Part shown: positions 15,727-24,153 of the stretch, one piece after another
Layout: every line of letters starts with the position of its first letter
How positions within the stretch are numbered: the first letter of the stretch is position 1
Assembly: GCA_963678485.1 (NCBI GenBank)
Contig: OY782882.1
Span: 3,038,001-3,102,000, forward strand
Source: CALGYY01 sp963678485
Lineage (GTDB): Bacteria; Bacteroidota; Bacteroidia; Bacteroidales; CAIWKO01
Direction: 5' to 3'
DNA length: 64,000 nt
Translations under genes and position numbers: made by a program
Notes under the pieces: model-generated
The model's database searches: none
The model's input: the letters and a program-made list of their open reading frames with translations, nothing else
Told to the model about the DNA's origin: nothing

Positions 15727-16611
15727 ATGGCACGTAAAGATGACCGCTATAACAGCAATCGTTTAAAAAGTTCCTATGTTACTACAATAGTCAGCATTTC
15801 ATTGGTGCTATTCAGCATAGGATTAGTAGGACTGTTGCTCCTTCATGCCGAAAAATTATCGGACTACGTAAAGGAAAATATTGGCTTTTCTGTAATCATG
15901 AATAAAAATGTAAAGGAAGCTGATATCATGCGCTTGCAGAAAAAGCTGGATGCACTTGAGTATGTTAAGTCAACGGAGTTTATTAGTGAAGAGAAAGCTG
16001 CTGAAATTTTTCAAAAAGATTTGGGTGAAGACTTTGTAAAGTTTATTGGATATAATCCTTTGCATACCACTATTGAGGTTCATCTTAAAGCTGAATATGC
16101 TAATGAAGAGCAATTTGGAGCAATTGAAAAAGATCTGATGAATAATGAAAATGTGAAAGAAGTATTCTATCAGAAAAGTTTGGTGCATCTGGTAAATGAT
16201 AATGTAAGAAAGATTGCTTTAGTGATTCTTGGATTTAGCGCATTATTGCTGTTAATTGCGATTGCTCTCATCAACAACACCATTCGTTTATCCGTTTACT
16301 CAAAACGTTTTTTAATCAAATCGATGCAATTAGTTGGGGCAACCGAGCGTTTTATCCGCCGTCCATTTATCCGTACCGAAGTTTTTCACGGAGTGCTGGC
16401 AGCTATTATCGCAATAGGGGGATTGATTGGCGTGATTTATCTGGCAAGAAAAGAAATTCCTGAGATTATAAGTTTACAATCGGCCGACCTCTTCCTGATT
16501 TTGTTTTTAATAGTGATTGTTTTAGGGGTAATTATGACCTGGCTATCTACATTTTTCGCAGTCAGACGTTTCCTCAAAGCCCGGATGGATACTTTGTATG
16601 ATCAGTATTAA
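15727..16611 (+). CDS. ftsX: Cell division protein FtsX (permease-like)
   Basis: A 294-residue inner-membrane protein of the FtsEX complex, which controls peptidoglycan hydrolases at the septum. It has one TM segment at residues ~18-40, a periplasmic domain of ~115 residues that includes ALEYVKSTEFISEEKAA and FIGYNPLHTTIEVHL, and three TM segments at ~165-290. The C-terminal membrane part has the FtsX cytoplasmic loop (RLSVYSKRFLIKSMQLVGATERFIRRPF). No ftsE is adjacent. It leads the cluster ftsX, DUF3098, uppP, truB, a gene order I know from other Bacteroidota. Confidence 0.93.
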   Translation: MARKDDRYNSNRLKSSYVTTIVSISLVLFSIGLVGLLLLHAEKLSDYVKENIGFSVIMNKNVKEADIMRLQKKLDALEYVKSTEFISEEKAAEIFQKDLGEDFVKFIGYNPLHTTIEVHLKAEYANEEQFGAIEKDLMNNENVKEVFYQKSLVHLVNDNVRKIALVILGFSALLLLIAIALINNTIRLSVYSKRFLIKSMQLVGATERFIRRPFIRTEVFHGVLAAIIAIGGLIGVIYLARKEIPEIISLQSADLFLILFLIVIVLGVIMTWLSTFFAVRRFLKARMDTLYDQY

Positions 16612-16678
16612 AAGCGATTTAGAAAAAATAATTACTTTTGCCTTAATATTATTGACGATCATTTACAAACTGTAACCC

Positions 16679-17038
16679 ATGGCCAACAAAAAAAAGCCGG
16701 TACCGGCATTTCAGAAACCACAGCCCAATGTTAATAAAGCTGTAGATAACACGGTTCAGCCAAAAAGCCAAACTTCACAGGTTTCCAGTGGAAAGTCAAA
16801 GCCAGTGGAAGTCGCTGCTCTTGATTTTGCTTTTGGAAAATTGAATTATATTTTAATGCTTGCGGGCATCGTCCTTATTGCTGTTGGTTTCATTCTTATG
16901 ATTGGCGGCGGAAGTAAAGATCCTAAAGTTTTTGATCCTGCAATTTTTGATTCACAACGTACGACAGTTTCTCCAATTCTTGTACTTTTGGGTTTCGCAG
17001 TCGAAATCGTTGCCATTCTTAAAAAGCCCAGAAATTAA
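16679..17038 (+). CDS. DUF3098 small membrane protein
   Basis: A 119-residue protein with a hydrophilic Gln/Lys/Pro-rich first 50 residues and two TM segments, one at ~57-76 ending in GFILMIGGGS and one at ~97-113. DFAFGKLNYILMLAGI, GGGSKDPKVFDPAIFD and the tail AILKKP are hallmarks of DUF3098, a Bacteroidota family of unknown function that is usually found between ftsX and uppP, as here. A link to division or wall recycling is inferred from position only. It ends 3 bases before uppP. Confidence 0.88.
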   Translation: MANKKKPVPAFQKPQPNVNKAVDNTVQPKSQTSQVSSGKSKPVEVAALDFAFGKLNYILMLAGIVLIAVGFILMIGGGSKDPKVFDPAIFDSQRTTVSPILVLLGFAVEIVAILKKPRN

Positions 17039-17041
17039 GCC

Positions 17042-17839
17042 ATGTCGCTTATTCAGGCAATACTTATCGCTATAGTTCAGGGAATAACTGAATTTCTTCC
17101 GGTATCCTCTACAGGACACCAAATATTAGCAGAAACATTTCTCGGACTCAATCCCAACGATAGTTTCGTTAGAGCATTTACGGTCTGCATTCAACTGGGA
17201 TCAATATTATCTGTTGTCATTTTATATTGGAAGCGATTTTTTCGTTCCCTTGGTTTCTACTATACTTTATTCGTTGCATTTATTCCCGCGGCCTTATTTG
17301 GCCTCGCATTCAAGTACTTCAAATTAGATACATACCTGAGTAATATCTGGGTTGTCGCAATTATGTTGTTGCTGGGAGGTATTGTTTTCCTCTTTGTTGA
17401 TCGATGGTTCAAGAAAAACGAAACTGAAGGGAAAAAGGAAGTCAGCTATCCTTCCGCATTTAAAATCGGATTGTTTCAATGTATTTCAATGATACCCGGG
17501 GTCTCCAGATCTGCAGCTACTATCATTGGCGGAATGACCCAAAAACTCGATCGTAAGACGGCTGCGGAATTTTCATTTTTTCTTGCCGTTCCTACCATGT
17601 TTGCTGCCACTGCAGTAGAACTCTACGGGGTATTTAAGGAAAGTACGTTTACCTCCGACCAAATTCAGGTTCTCGCCGTTGGTAATGTTGTATCCTTTAT
17701 CGTGGCCGCACTTGCTATTAAAGGCTTTATTGCATTCCTTACTCGCTTTGGTTTTAAGTGGTTCGGGTATTACCGCATTCTTGTCGGTGTCGTTCTGCTT
17801 GTCTTATTGGGAATGGGCTTCAACCTTCAAATCGTCTGA
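17042..17839 (+). CDS. uppP: Undecaprenyl-diphosphatase UppP/BacA
   Basis: A 265-residue polytopic inner-membrane enzyme that dephosphorylates undecaprenyl diphosphate to recycle the lipid carrier for peptidoglycan and O-antigen. The first signature GITEFLPVSSTGH at residues 14-26 holds the catalytic Glu and His. The second, PGVSRSAAT at residues 152-160, holds the catalytic Arg. About eight TM segments are visible and the length is standard. It is tightly packed between DUF3098 (3 bases) and truB (2 bases). Confidence 0.96.
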   Translation: MSLIQAILIAIVQGITEFLPVSSTGHQILAETFLGLNPNDSFVRAFTVCIQLGSILSVVILYWKRFFRSLGFYYTLFVAFIPAALFGLAFKYFKLDTYLSNIWVVAIMLLLGGIVFLFVDRWFKKNETEGKKEVSYPSAFKIGLFQCISMIPGVSRSAATIIGGMTQKLDRKTAAEFSFFLAVPTMFAATAVELYGVFKESTFTSDQIQVLAVGNVVSFIVAALAIKGFIAFLTRFGFKWFGYYRILVGVVLLVLLGMGFNLQIV

Positions 17840-17841
17840 TC

Positions 17842-18537
17842 ATGTTCAGAGATTTCCATGAAGGAGAAGTAGTGCTGATTAATAAACCTTATCGCTGGAC
17901 CAGCTTTGATGTGGTGAGCAAAGTTCGTTCGCTGCTCAAATATCGATTAAAGATTGGTAATGTAAAAACCGGCCATGCAGGCACGCTGGATCCTTTGGCA
18001 ACAGGACTGTTGATTGTTTGCACCGGTAAATTCACCAAGCGTATCGAAGAGTTTCAGGATACCGTTAAAGAATATACAGGAACTATTGTTTTAGGCGCAA
18101 CCACACCTTCATTCGATCTTGAAACCGAAATTACCAAGACAGGAGAAACCAGCGACATTAGTCGAGAAATGATCGAAGAGGCCGCTAAAAAGCTGAGCGG
18201 TACATACGACCAGATGCCCCCTTTATATTCTGCCCGATATATCGATGGTACCCGCGCTTACCTATATGCACGGGCAGGACAGGAAAAGGTGATGAATCCG
18301 AGATCAGTTAACATAAATGCTTTTGAAATTACCCGTATTGCCTTGCCTGAAGTGGATTTTCGTATCGAATGCAGCAAGGGTACATACATCCGCTCAATTG
18401 CCAGAGATATGGGTGTACTGCTTGGATGCGGTGCCTATCTTTCGGTGCTATGCCGAACCCGAATTGGATCGTTTCTACTTAAAGATGCCCTTACTCCTGA
18501 AGAGTTTGAACAGTGGGTATCAGATAGTTCTCAATAA
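17842..18537 (+). CDS. truB: tRNA pseudouridine(55) synthase
   Basis: A 231-residue enzyme that makes pseudouridine 55 in the T-loop of tRNAs. GHAGTLDPLATGLL (residues ~45-58) carries the catalytic Asp50. YSARYIDGTRAYLYAR and CSKGTYIRSIARDMG are further conserved TruB blocks. I use the ATG at 17842 (MFRDFHEGEVVLINKP), 2 bases after the uppP stop. A longer in-frame extension from 17758 would overlap uppP by ~80 bases and has no TruB-like sequence. Confidence 0.95.
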   Translation: MFRDFHEGEVVLINKPYRWTSFDVVSKVRSLLKYRLKIGNVKTGHAGTLDPLATGLLIVCTGKFTKRIEEFQDTVKEYTGTIVLGATTPSFDLETEITKTGETSDISREMIEEAAKKLSGTYDQMPPLYSARYIDGTRAYLYARAGQEKVMNPRSVNINAFEITRIALPEVDFRIECSKGTYIRSIARDMGVLLGCGAYLSVLCRTRIGSFLLKDALTPEEFEQWVSDSSQ

Positions 18538-18599
18538 TTGAAAAAAATCCTCTGTATTCAGCAGAAATCAGTAATTTTACCATCTTATATCAAGAAGTA

Positions 18600-20354
18600 A
18601 TGAAAAAGCGTTGGGTGCTGAAAAATCAGGGGGATCCTGAGGCCATTGCCTCCCTTTCCAAGGAGTTGAATGTCAGCTTCCATATTGCTAATTTGCTTGT
18701 CCAGCGTGGTATTACCAACTACGATACCGCCCGCGATTTCTTCAGGCCAGAGCTGAGTCAGTTGCATGACCCCTTTTTAATGAAAGACATGGATATCGCT
18801 GTTGAGCGCATCAACCGCGCAATTCAGGAGGGCGAAAAGATTCTTGTTTATGGTGATTATGATGTGGATGGTACGTCTGCTGTGGCATTAGTGTATTCCT
18901 TTTTGAAAAAACATCACGATGCTGTCGATTTTTATATTCCCGATCGCTATTTAGAAGGCTATGGCATTTCTAACCAGGGAATCGATTTTGCAGCAAGCGA
19001 ACGATATTCCTTAGTAATCGCTCTTGATTGCGGAATCAAAGCCATCGAGAAAATTGAATATGCAGCTAGTCTGGGTATTGATTTTATTATCTGCGATCAT
19101 CACCGACCAGGAAGCGAAATTCCCAAGGCGGTTGCCGTGTTGGATCCTAAACGGGAAGACTGCTCATATCCATATGATGAGCTTTCCGGCTGTGGACTTG
19201 GTTTTAAGCTTGTTCAGGCATATGCCATGAAATACGAGATTCCCTTTGAGGAATTGTATTGTTATCTGGATCTTGTTGCTATCAGTATCGCTTCGGATAT
19301 TGTGCTGATTACCGGCGAAAACAGAATTCTTGCCTATTACGGATTGAAGCTTATCAATACAAATCCGCGACCCGGAATTGAAGCCGTGTTGCAATACAGC
19401 AATATCAGCCGAAAGCCAATATTACAGCAAAGTAAAAACTGCATTTTTTCTCGTCAGCTAAATATTAATGATCTGGTCTTTCTTGTTGGACCCCGCATCA
19501 ATGCTGCAGGTCGCATGGAAAGCGGAAAGAATTCAGTATTAATTCTTATTTCCGAAAATCTCGAAGATGCCCTTACCATTGGGAAAAATATCGATACCAA
19601 TAATACAGATCGCAGAAATAAAGATGCTTTAATTACTCAGCAAGCCATTGACATGATCAATGGGAATGAGAAATTACTGAAGGCTAAATCCACTGTTGTT
19701 TACCAGCCCGATTGGCATAAAGGGGTGATTGGTATTGTTGCTTCCCGGCTTACCGAAACATTTTACAGGCCAACCATTGTGCTCACCGATTCGAACGGAT
19801 TGATTTGCGGATCGGCACGTTCGGTAAAGGATTTTGATATTTATGATGCCATCGATGAATGCAAGGATTTATTAGAGCATTTTGGTGGACATAAATACGC
19901 TGCCGGACTTTCACTGAGAACCGAAAACCTCGCTGCCTTTACACAGAAATTCGAACGCATAGTTACGGAGCGACTGGAAGTGCATATGCTTGTTCCCGAA
20001 ATTGAGGTGGATGCTCATTTGGAACTAAGCGACATAAATCAGAAATTTTTTGATGTACTCGAGCAATTTGCTCCCTTTGGCCCGGGTAACATGACTCCAG
20101 TATTCCGCACCAACGGAGTGGTGGATCTTGGGAAGGTCAGAGTAGTAGGAGAGAAGCATTTAAAACTTCATATAACCTATCCCGAGAAATCGGTTTATTT
20201 CGATGCCATCGCTTTTCAACAAAAGACGTATTTTGAACATATAAAAAATGGCGATCCATTTAATATATGTTACACCATTGAAATCAACGAATGGAATAAC
20301 ACGGTGAAACTTCAGTTGAACATCAAGGATATCAAAGTCCCCGGAGAAGAGTAG
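18600..20354 (+). CDS. recJ: Single-stranded-DNA-specific exonuclease RecJ
   Basis: A 584-residue DHH-superfamily 5'-3' exonuclease for recombination and mismatch repair. Conserved metal-binding blocks are present: YGDYDVDGTSAVAL (from residue ~81), IALDCGIKAIE, ICDHHRPG (the DHH motif) and the DHHA1 glycine-rich GGHKYAAGLSL near residue 430. The OB-like C-terminal domain is complete. It follows truB by 62 bases and precedes lepA closely. Confidence 0.96.
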   Translation: MKKRWVLKNQGDPEAIASLSKELNVSFHIANLLVQRGITNYDTARDFFRPELSQLHDPFLMKDMDIAVERINRAIQEGEKILVYGDYDVDGTSAVALVYSFLKKHHDAVDFYIPDRYLEGYGISNQGIDFAASERYSLVIALDCGIKAIEKIEYAASLGIDFIICDHHRPGSEIPKAVAVLDPKREDCSYPYDELSGCGLGFKLVQAYAMKYEIPFEELYCYLDLVAISIASDIVLITGENRILAYYGLKLINTNPRPGIEAVLQYSNISRKPILQQSKNCIFSRQLNINDLVFLVGPRINAAGRMESGKNSVLILISENLEDALTIGKNIDTNNTDRRNKDALITQQAIDMINGNEKLLKAKSTVVYQPDWHKGVIGIVASRLTETFYRPTIVLTDSNGLICGSARSVKDFDIYDAIDECKDLLEHFGGHKYAAGLSLRTENLAAFTQKFERIVTERLEVHMLVPEIEVDAHLELSDINQKFFDVLEQFAPFGPGNMTPVFRTNGVVDLGKVRVVGEKHLKLHITYPEKSVYFDAIAFQQKTYFEHIKNGDPFNICYTIEINEWNNTVKLQLNIKDIKVPGEE

Positions 20355-20374
20355 GCTAATTTGTGCCGATTTTG

Positions 20375-20382
20375 TACCTTTG
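20375..20382 (+). promoter_or_regulatory. -7 box directly before the lepA GTG start
   Basis: TACCTTTG matches TAnnTTTG exactly. It is followed by only four bases (CACT) before GTG at 20387, which would put the transcript start on the start codon. There is no TTG 17-23 bases upstream. The element suggests a leaderless lepA mRNA. Confidence 0.5.
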
Positions 20383-20386
20383 CACT

Positions 20387-22174
20387 GTGAAAAATATCAG
20401 AAACTTTTGCATTATTGCCCACATCGACCACGGTAAAAGCACCTTGGCCGATCGTCTGCTGGAATTTACCGGATCTATCACCGAGCGCCAACAAAAAGAT
20501 CAGGTGCTGGATGATATGGATTTGGAACGTGAGAGGGGCATCACAATTAAGAGCCACGCCATACAAATGGATTATACCCTTGATGGGGAAACCTACATGA
20601 TGAACCTGATAGATACTCCAGGCCATGTGGATTTTTCGTATGAGGTTTCGCGATCAATCGCCGCCTGCGAAGGGGCGCTGTTAGTTATCGACGCAACGCA
20701 GGGGATACAGGCACAAACCATTTCTAATTTGTATTTGGCGTTAGAGCACGGTCTGGAGATTATACCCGTGTTGAATAAAATTGACGCAGAAAGCGCCATG
20801 CCTGAAGAGGTAAAGGATCAGATTGTGGATCTGCTAGGCTGTCAGCGTGAAGAAATTCTTGAAGCCAGTGCTCGCTTGGGTATTGGAATTAAAGAGATCC
20901 TTGCTGCCATTATAACAAGGATTCCTTGTCCAAACGGAGATCCTCAGGCACCATTGCAAGCACTGATTTTTGATTCGGTATTTAACTCGTTTCGCGGAAT
21001 TATAGCCTATTTCCGTATCATGAGTGGTGAAGTCAAAAAAGGTGATCTTGTAAGGTTTTTCTCCAATGGAAAGGAATATCATGCCGATGAAATTGGCGTG
21101 TTGAAAATGGAGATGCAACCAAAGAATATTCTGCGGACGGGTGAAGTAGGTTATATTATCAGCGGTATTAAAACCGCCAGGGAAGTTAGAGTGGGAGATA
21201 CCATTACGCATGTGGAGCGTAAGTGCGAGAAAGCCATCGACGGATTTGAAGATGTAAAACCTATGGTTTTTGCAGGAGTTTATCCGGTAGATGCTGACGA
21301 TTATGAAGATCTTCGTGCCAGTATGGAGAAGCTTCAGCTGAACGATGCTTCACTGACTTTCGAACCTGAAAGCTCCGCTGCACTAGGATTTGGATTCAGA
21401 TGCGGATTTTTGGGATTGCTCCATATGGAAATCATTCAGGAACGACTGTTCCGCGAATTTGATATGGATGTTATCACCACTGTTCCTAACGTTTCCTTTA
21501 AAGCCTATACAACAAAACAAGAGCTTGTTGAAGTTCATAACCCAAGTGGATTACCGCCCATTACTATGTTGGATCATATTGATGAACCATACATCGTAGC
21601 TCAGGTGATTACTAAAAGTGAGTACACAGGTTCTATCATGACCTTATGTATTGAGAAGCGCGGAACCTTGAAAAATCAGGTGTACCTCACGAGCGACCGT
21701 GTGGAACTTACTTTTGAATTGCCACTTGCAGAAATCGTTTTCGATTTTTATGATAAATTAAAAAGCATTTCGCGAGGCTACGCTTCGTTCGATTATCACA
21801 TCGTGGGTTATAGAGAGGCAGATTTGGTTCGCCTTGATATATTGCTGAACGGTGAAATGGTCGATGCCTTATCGAGCTTGATCGACCGCAGCCATGCGTA
21901 CGAATTTGGTAGAAAAATCTGCGAAAAACTTAGAGAACTTATTCCGCGTCAACAGTTCGATATCGCCATACAAGCAGCCATCGGTGCGAAAATTATTGCG
22001 CGCGAAACCGTGAAAGCAGTACGTAAAGACGTAACGGCAAAGTGCTATGGTGGTGATATCACGCGAAAGCGTAAACTGTTAGAGAAGCAGAAAAAAGGGA
22101 AGAAGCGCATGCGTCAGATCGGAAATGTAGAAGTTCCGCAAAGTGCATTTCTTGCAGTACTTAAACTTGATTAG
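20387..22174 (+). CDS. lepA: Elongation factor 4 (LepA)
   Basis: A 595-residue ribosome-associated GTPase. The G1 motif is in AHIDHGKSTLADRL, the G2 region in DLERERGITIKSHA, G3 is DTPGHVDF and G4 is NKID. The LepA-specific C-terminal domain is present (KAVRKDVTAKCYGGDITRKR). I start at GTG 20387 (family N-terminus KNIRNFCIIAHIDHGK) rather than the in-frame GTG at 20363. The latter would add eight residues and overlaps a promoter-like TACCTTTG. The gene begins ~30 bases after recJ. Confidence 0.95.
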   Translation: MKNIRNFCIIAHIDHGKSTLADRLLEFTGSITERQQKDQVLDDMDLERERGITIKSHAIQMDYTLDGETYMMNLIDTPGHVDFSYEVSRSIAACEGALLVIDATQGIQAQTISNLYLALEHGLEIIPVLNKIDAESAMPEEVKDQIVDLLGCQREEILEASARLGIGIKEILAAIITRIPCPNGDPQAPLQALIFDSVFNSFRGIIAYFRIMSGEVKKGDLVRFFSNGKEYHADEIGVLKMEMQPKNILRTGEVGYIISGIKTAREVRVGDTITHVERKCEKAIDGFEDVKPMVFAGVYPVDADDYEDLRASMEKLQLNDASLTFEPESSAALGFGFRCGFLGLLHMEIIQERLFREFDMDVITTVPNVSFKAYTTKQELVEVHNPSGLPPITMLDHIDEPYIVAQVITKSEYTGSIMTLCIEKRGTLKNQVYLTSDRVELTFELPLAEIVFDFYDKLKSISRGYASFDYHIVGYREADLVRLDILLNGEMVDALSSLIDRSHAYEFGRKICEKLRELIPRQQFDIAIQAAIGAKIIARETVKAVRKDVTAKCYGGDITRKRKLLEKQKKGKKRMRQIGNVEVPQSAFLAVLKLD

Positions 22175-22204
22175 CAGAACCATCTCACCTGACAGACCAA
22201 CGAT

Positions 22205-23281
22205 ATGGAACCCACTGTTGATATTGATTTCAGATACTACAGCGATCCTCTGAAGTTTTATACAGCAATGCTCGACGATATTAGTCAGGCTAAAACCAGC
22301 ATCTATCTTGAGATGTATAAGTTTGCGCATGATGTAATCGGCGAAAAGTTTCGTGATGCCATCACCCGCAAAAGCAAAGAAGGGGTTCAAATTAAATTAC
22401 TGCTTGATGCCTGGGGTACTTCGTCCGGAGGCGGCTTCTTTGCTGAAATGCAGAAGCATGGTGCAGAGGTGCGCTTTTTTAAGCGACTGAAGTGGAGCTA
22501 TAACTGGCTTGCGCGCCACCATAGCAGAAACCATCGTAAAATTCTTATCATCGATGACGAGATTACCTATATGGGTTCGGCAAATCTTACCGCTTATTCG
22601 CTTAATTGGAGAGAATTAATGGTGCGTCTGCAAGGACCGATTACCAAGGTGTTTCGCAGGAATTTTCTTGAGAGTCGCCGCATTTTCAATAAACTGTATT
22701 TTAATACCAAGACCTATTCAAGGGCAATGCACTTTCAGGATTTCCGCCTGATGCGTGATGTTCCTTCAATTACCCGCCAACGGATAAAAAAGAAATTCGA
22801 AGATTTAATCCGATCTGCAAAGAAAGAAATCACCATCGAAACGCCGTATTTTTTACCCGGCTATCTGCTTCGCAAATTCCTTATGGATGCCGCAAAACGT
22901 GGTGTTGCTGTTACCATAATTACCCCCAAGCAATCGGATGTCACTACAGTTGATATCCTTAGAAGTAAATATTTAGGCCAACTTCATAATAGTGGCATCA
23001 ATATTCAATTTTACGTTCCGTATAATTTGCATGCAAAGCTTGTTATGGCTGATGGTGAAGTATTTTCTGTGGGCTCATCAAATTTTGATTATCGCAGCTT
23101 TAGATATATGCATGAAATTATGCTATTTGGTAAAGCGCCCAATATGGTAAAGGGCTTTCAACAGCATGTTTACGAAACATTACAGGATTGCGAACCCTTT
23201 GATTATCCGAAATGGCTCCGTCGCCCGATCATTCATAAATTCCTTGAATTGCTGTTGATACCACTCCGACATTTCCTTTAG
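22205..23281 (+). CDS. Phospholipase D family protein, cardiolipin-synthase-like
   Basis: A 358-residue enzyme with two HKD motifs: HRKILIIDD (His110, Lys112, Asp117) followed by GSANLT, and HAKLVMAD (His276, Lys278, Asp283) followed by GSSNFD. This is the arrangement of bacterial cardiolipin synthases, which join two phosphatidylglycerols. It lacks the N-terminal TM hairpin of ClsA, so it is closer to ClsB-type or other phosphatidyltransferases, and the exact substrate is uncertain. It lies 30 bases after lepA and ends at a shared terminator. Confidence 0.85.
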   Translation: MEPTVDIDFRYYSDPLKFYTAMLDDISQAKTSIYLEMYKFAHDVIGEKFRDAITRKSKEGVQIKLLLDAWGTSSGGGFFAEMQKHGAEVRFFKRLKWSYNWLARHHSRNHRKILIIDDEITYMGSANLTAYSLNWRELMVRLQGPITKVFRRNFLESRRIFNKLYFNTKTYSRAMHFQDFRLMRDVPSITRQRIKKKFEDLIRSAKKEITIETPYFLPGYLLRKFLMDAAKRGVAVTIITPKQSDVTTVDILRSKYLGQLHNSGINIQFYVPYNLHAKLVMADGEVFSVGSSNFDYRSFRYMHEIMLFGKAPNMVKGFQQHVYETLQDCEPFDYPKWLRRPIIHKFLELLLIPLRHFL

Positions 23282-23335
23282 AATTGTAAGTGTGACTAAG
23301 GTCAGATAGGACGACCCCTTTGTAAGTATTTGTTG

Positions 23336-23366
23336 AAAAAAAAAGGAACCCATTATGGATTCCTTT
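23336..23366. terminator. Bidirectional intrinsic terminator
   Basis: AAAAGGAA and TTCCTTTT flank a further CCAT/ATGG pairing in an imperfect stem. An A9 run lies on the left and T4 falls inside the right arm. It sits between the convergent phospholipase-D and hsp20 genes. Confidence 0.7.
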
Positions 23367-23393
23367 TCAACCAACTTACATCAATCACATCAC

Positions 23394-23825
23394 TTAAGAA
23401 ATAATGATCTGTCGTGATACTTCTGTTTTTGCTTCTTCTTTTTTCGGTAAGGAAACGGTGAGTACACCATTGTCGTATGCTGCAGTGATTTTTTCGGTGT
23501 CAACAGTTTTTGGTAATGAAAACGAGCGGGTAAAAGAGCCATATGCAAATTCCTTGCGTGTATAATTCTTTTCTTTCTCCTCTTTTTGCTGCTCTTTCTC
23601 AGCGCTTACCGTAAGAACATTGTTCTCCAGGCCAATCTTGAAGTCTTCCTTTTTCATTCCGGGAACTGCAAATTCTACTTCAAAGGCGCCTTCTTTTTCA
23701 ATCACATTGGCTGCAGGCACACAACCACAATTGCGTTTCCCAAAATAGTTTTCGGCATCTTCATTAAATATCCGATTAAAAAATTCCGGAAAAACCATTT
23801 CATTGTTCCATCTTGCGAGTTTCAT
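23394..23825 (-). CDS. Small heat shock protein, Hsp20/alpha-crystallin family
   Basis: A 144-residue ATP-independent holdase chaperone. The alpha-crystallin domain spans about residues 35-140, with VEFAVPGMKKEDFKIGLENN, the YGSFTRSFSLP block and the AYDNGVLTVSLPKKE signature. I chose the ATG at 23825 (MKLARWNNEMVFPEF) because GGAGG lies seven bases upstream on the minus strand. An in-frame ATG at 23882 would add 19 residues that family members lack. It is monocistronic and faces a terminator. Confidence 0.93.
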   Translation of the reverse strand: MKLARWNNEMVFPEFFNRIFNEDAENYFGKRNCGCVPAANVIEKEGAFEVEFAVPGMKKEDFKIGLENNVLTVSAEKEQQKEEKEKNYTRKEFAYGSFTRSFSLPKTVDTEKITAAYDNGVLTVSLPKKEEAKTEVSRQIIIS

Positions 23826-24153
23826 TTTTTTATCCTCCATTGATTTTGTTAATGTTTTTTTTGTGTTGTCCGGTGTTGTCAATCACCATACCAGCCAATT
23901 CTATGGATGCGCAAGAATTTTTTTGAAAACACCGTAATTATCAGAAAAACAGCTGTTAAGAAATTATTTCGTCAGAAATGGGGGTGTTGATAATAGCGTC
24001 AATGTGGCATATTCTTTAATTATTTAAGTGTCATATTGACACAATAAATTGTTAAAGAACAGAAAAACAATGTGTTGCGAAAATGAGATCAATGGCAACG
24101 ATCGCTTACCTTATTAATAGGTTTTTTATTTATTTTTACAAAAAACTGAAATT
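23826..24153. other. Intergenic region between hsp20 and the TPR gene
   Basis: 328 AT-rich bases between divergent genes. It holds the hsp20 ribosome binding site (GGAGG, minus strand) and the palindrome GTGTCA-TAT-TGACAC at 24028-24042. No consensus TAnnTTTG box is obvious on either strand and no ORF is credible. Confidence 0.5.
24028..24042. promoter_or_regulatory. 15-bp palindrome, possible regulator site
   Basis: GTGTCA, three bases and TGACAC form a perfect dyad in the shared upstream region of hsp20 and the TPR gene. Its size and symmetry suit a homodimeric regulator. The regulator is unknown. Confidence 0.4.

Noticed and set aside
16670..16693. TGTAACC before the DUF3098 gene as a third ECF promoter
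   Set aside because: No CGTC at 16 bases, and the box runs into the start codon.
17758..17841. Upstream extension of truB into uppP
   Set aside because: It would overlap uppP by ~80 bases and the extra residues are not TruB-like. ATG 17842 follows the uppP stop directly.
23990..24030. Sigma-54-like TGGCAT element near 24005
   Set aside because: The -12 half does not match TTGC at the required distance.
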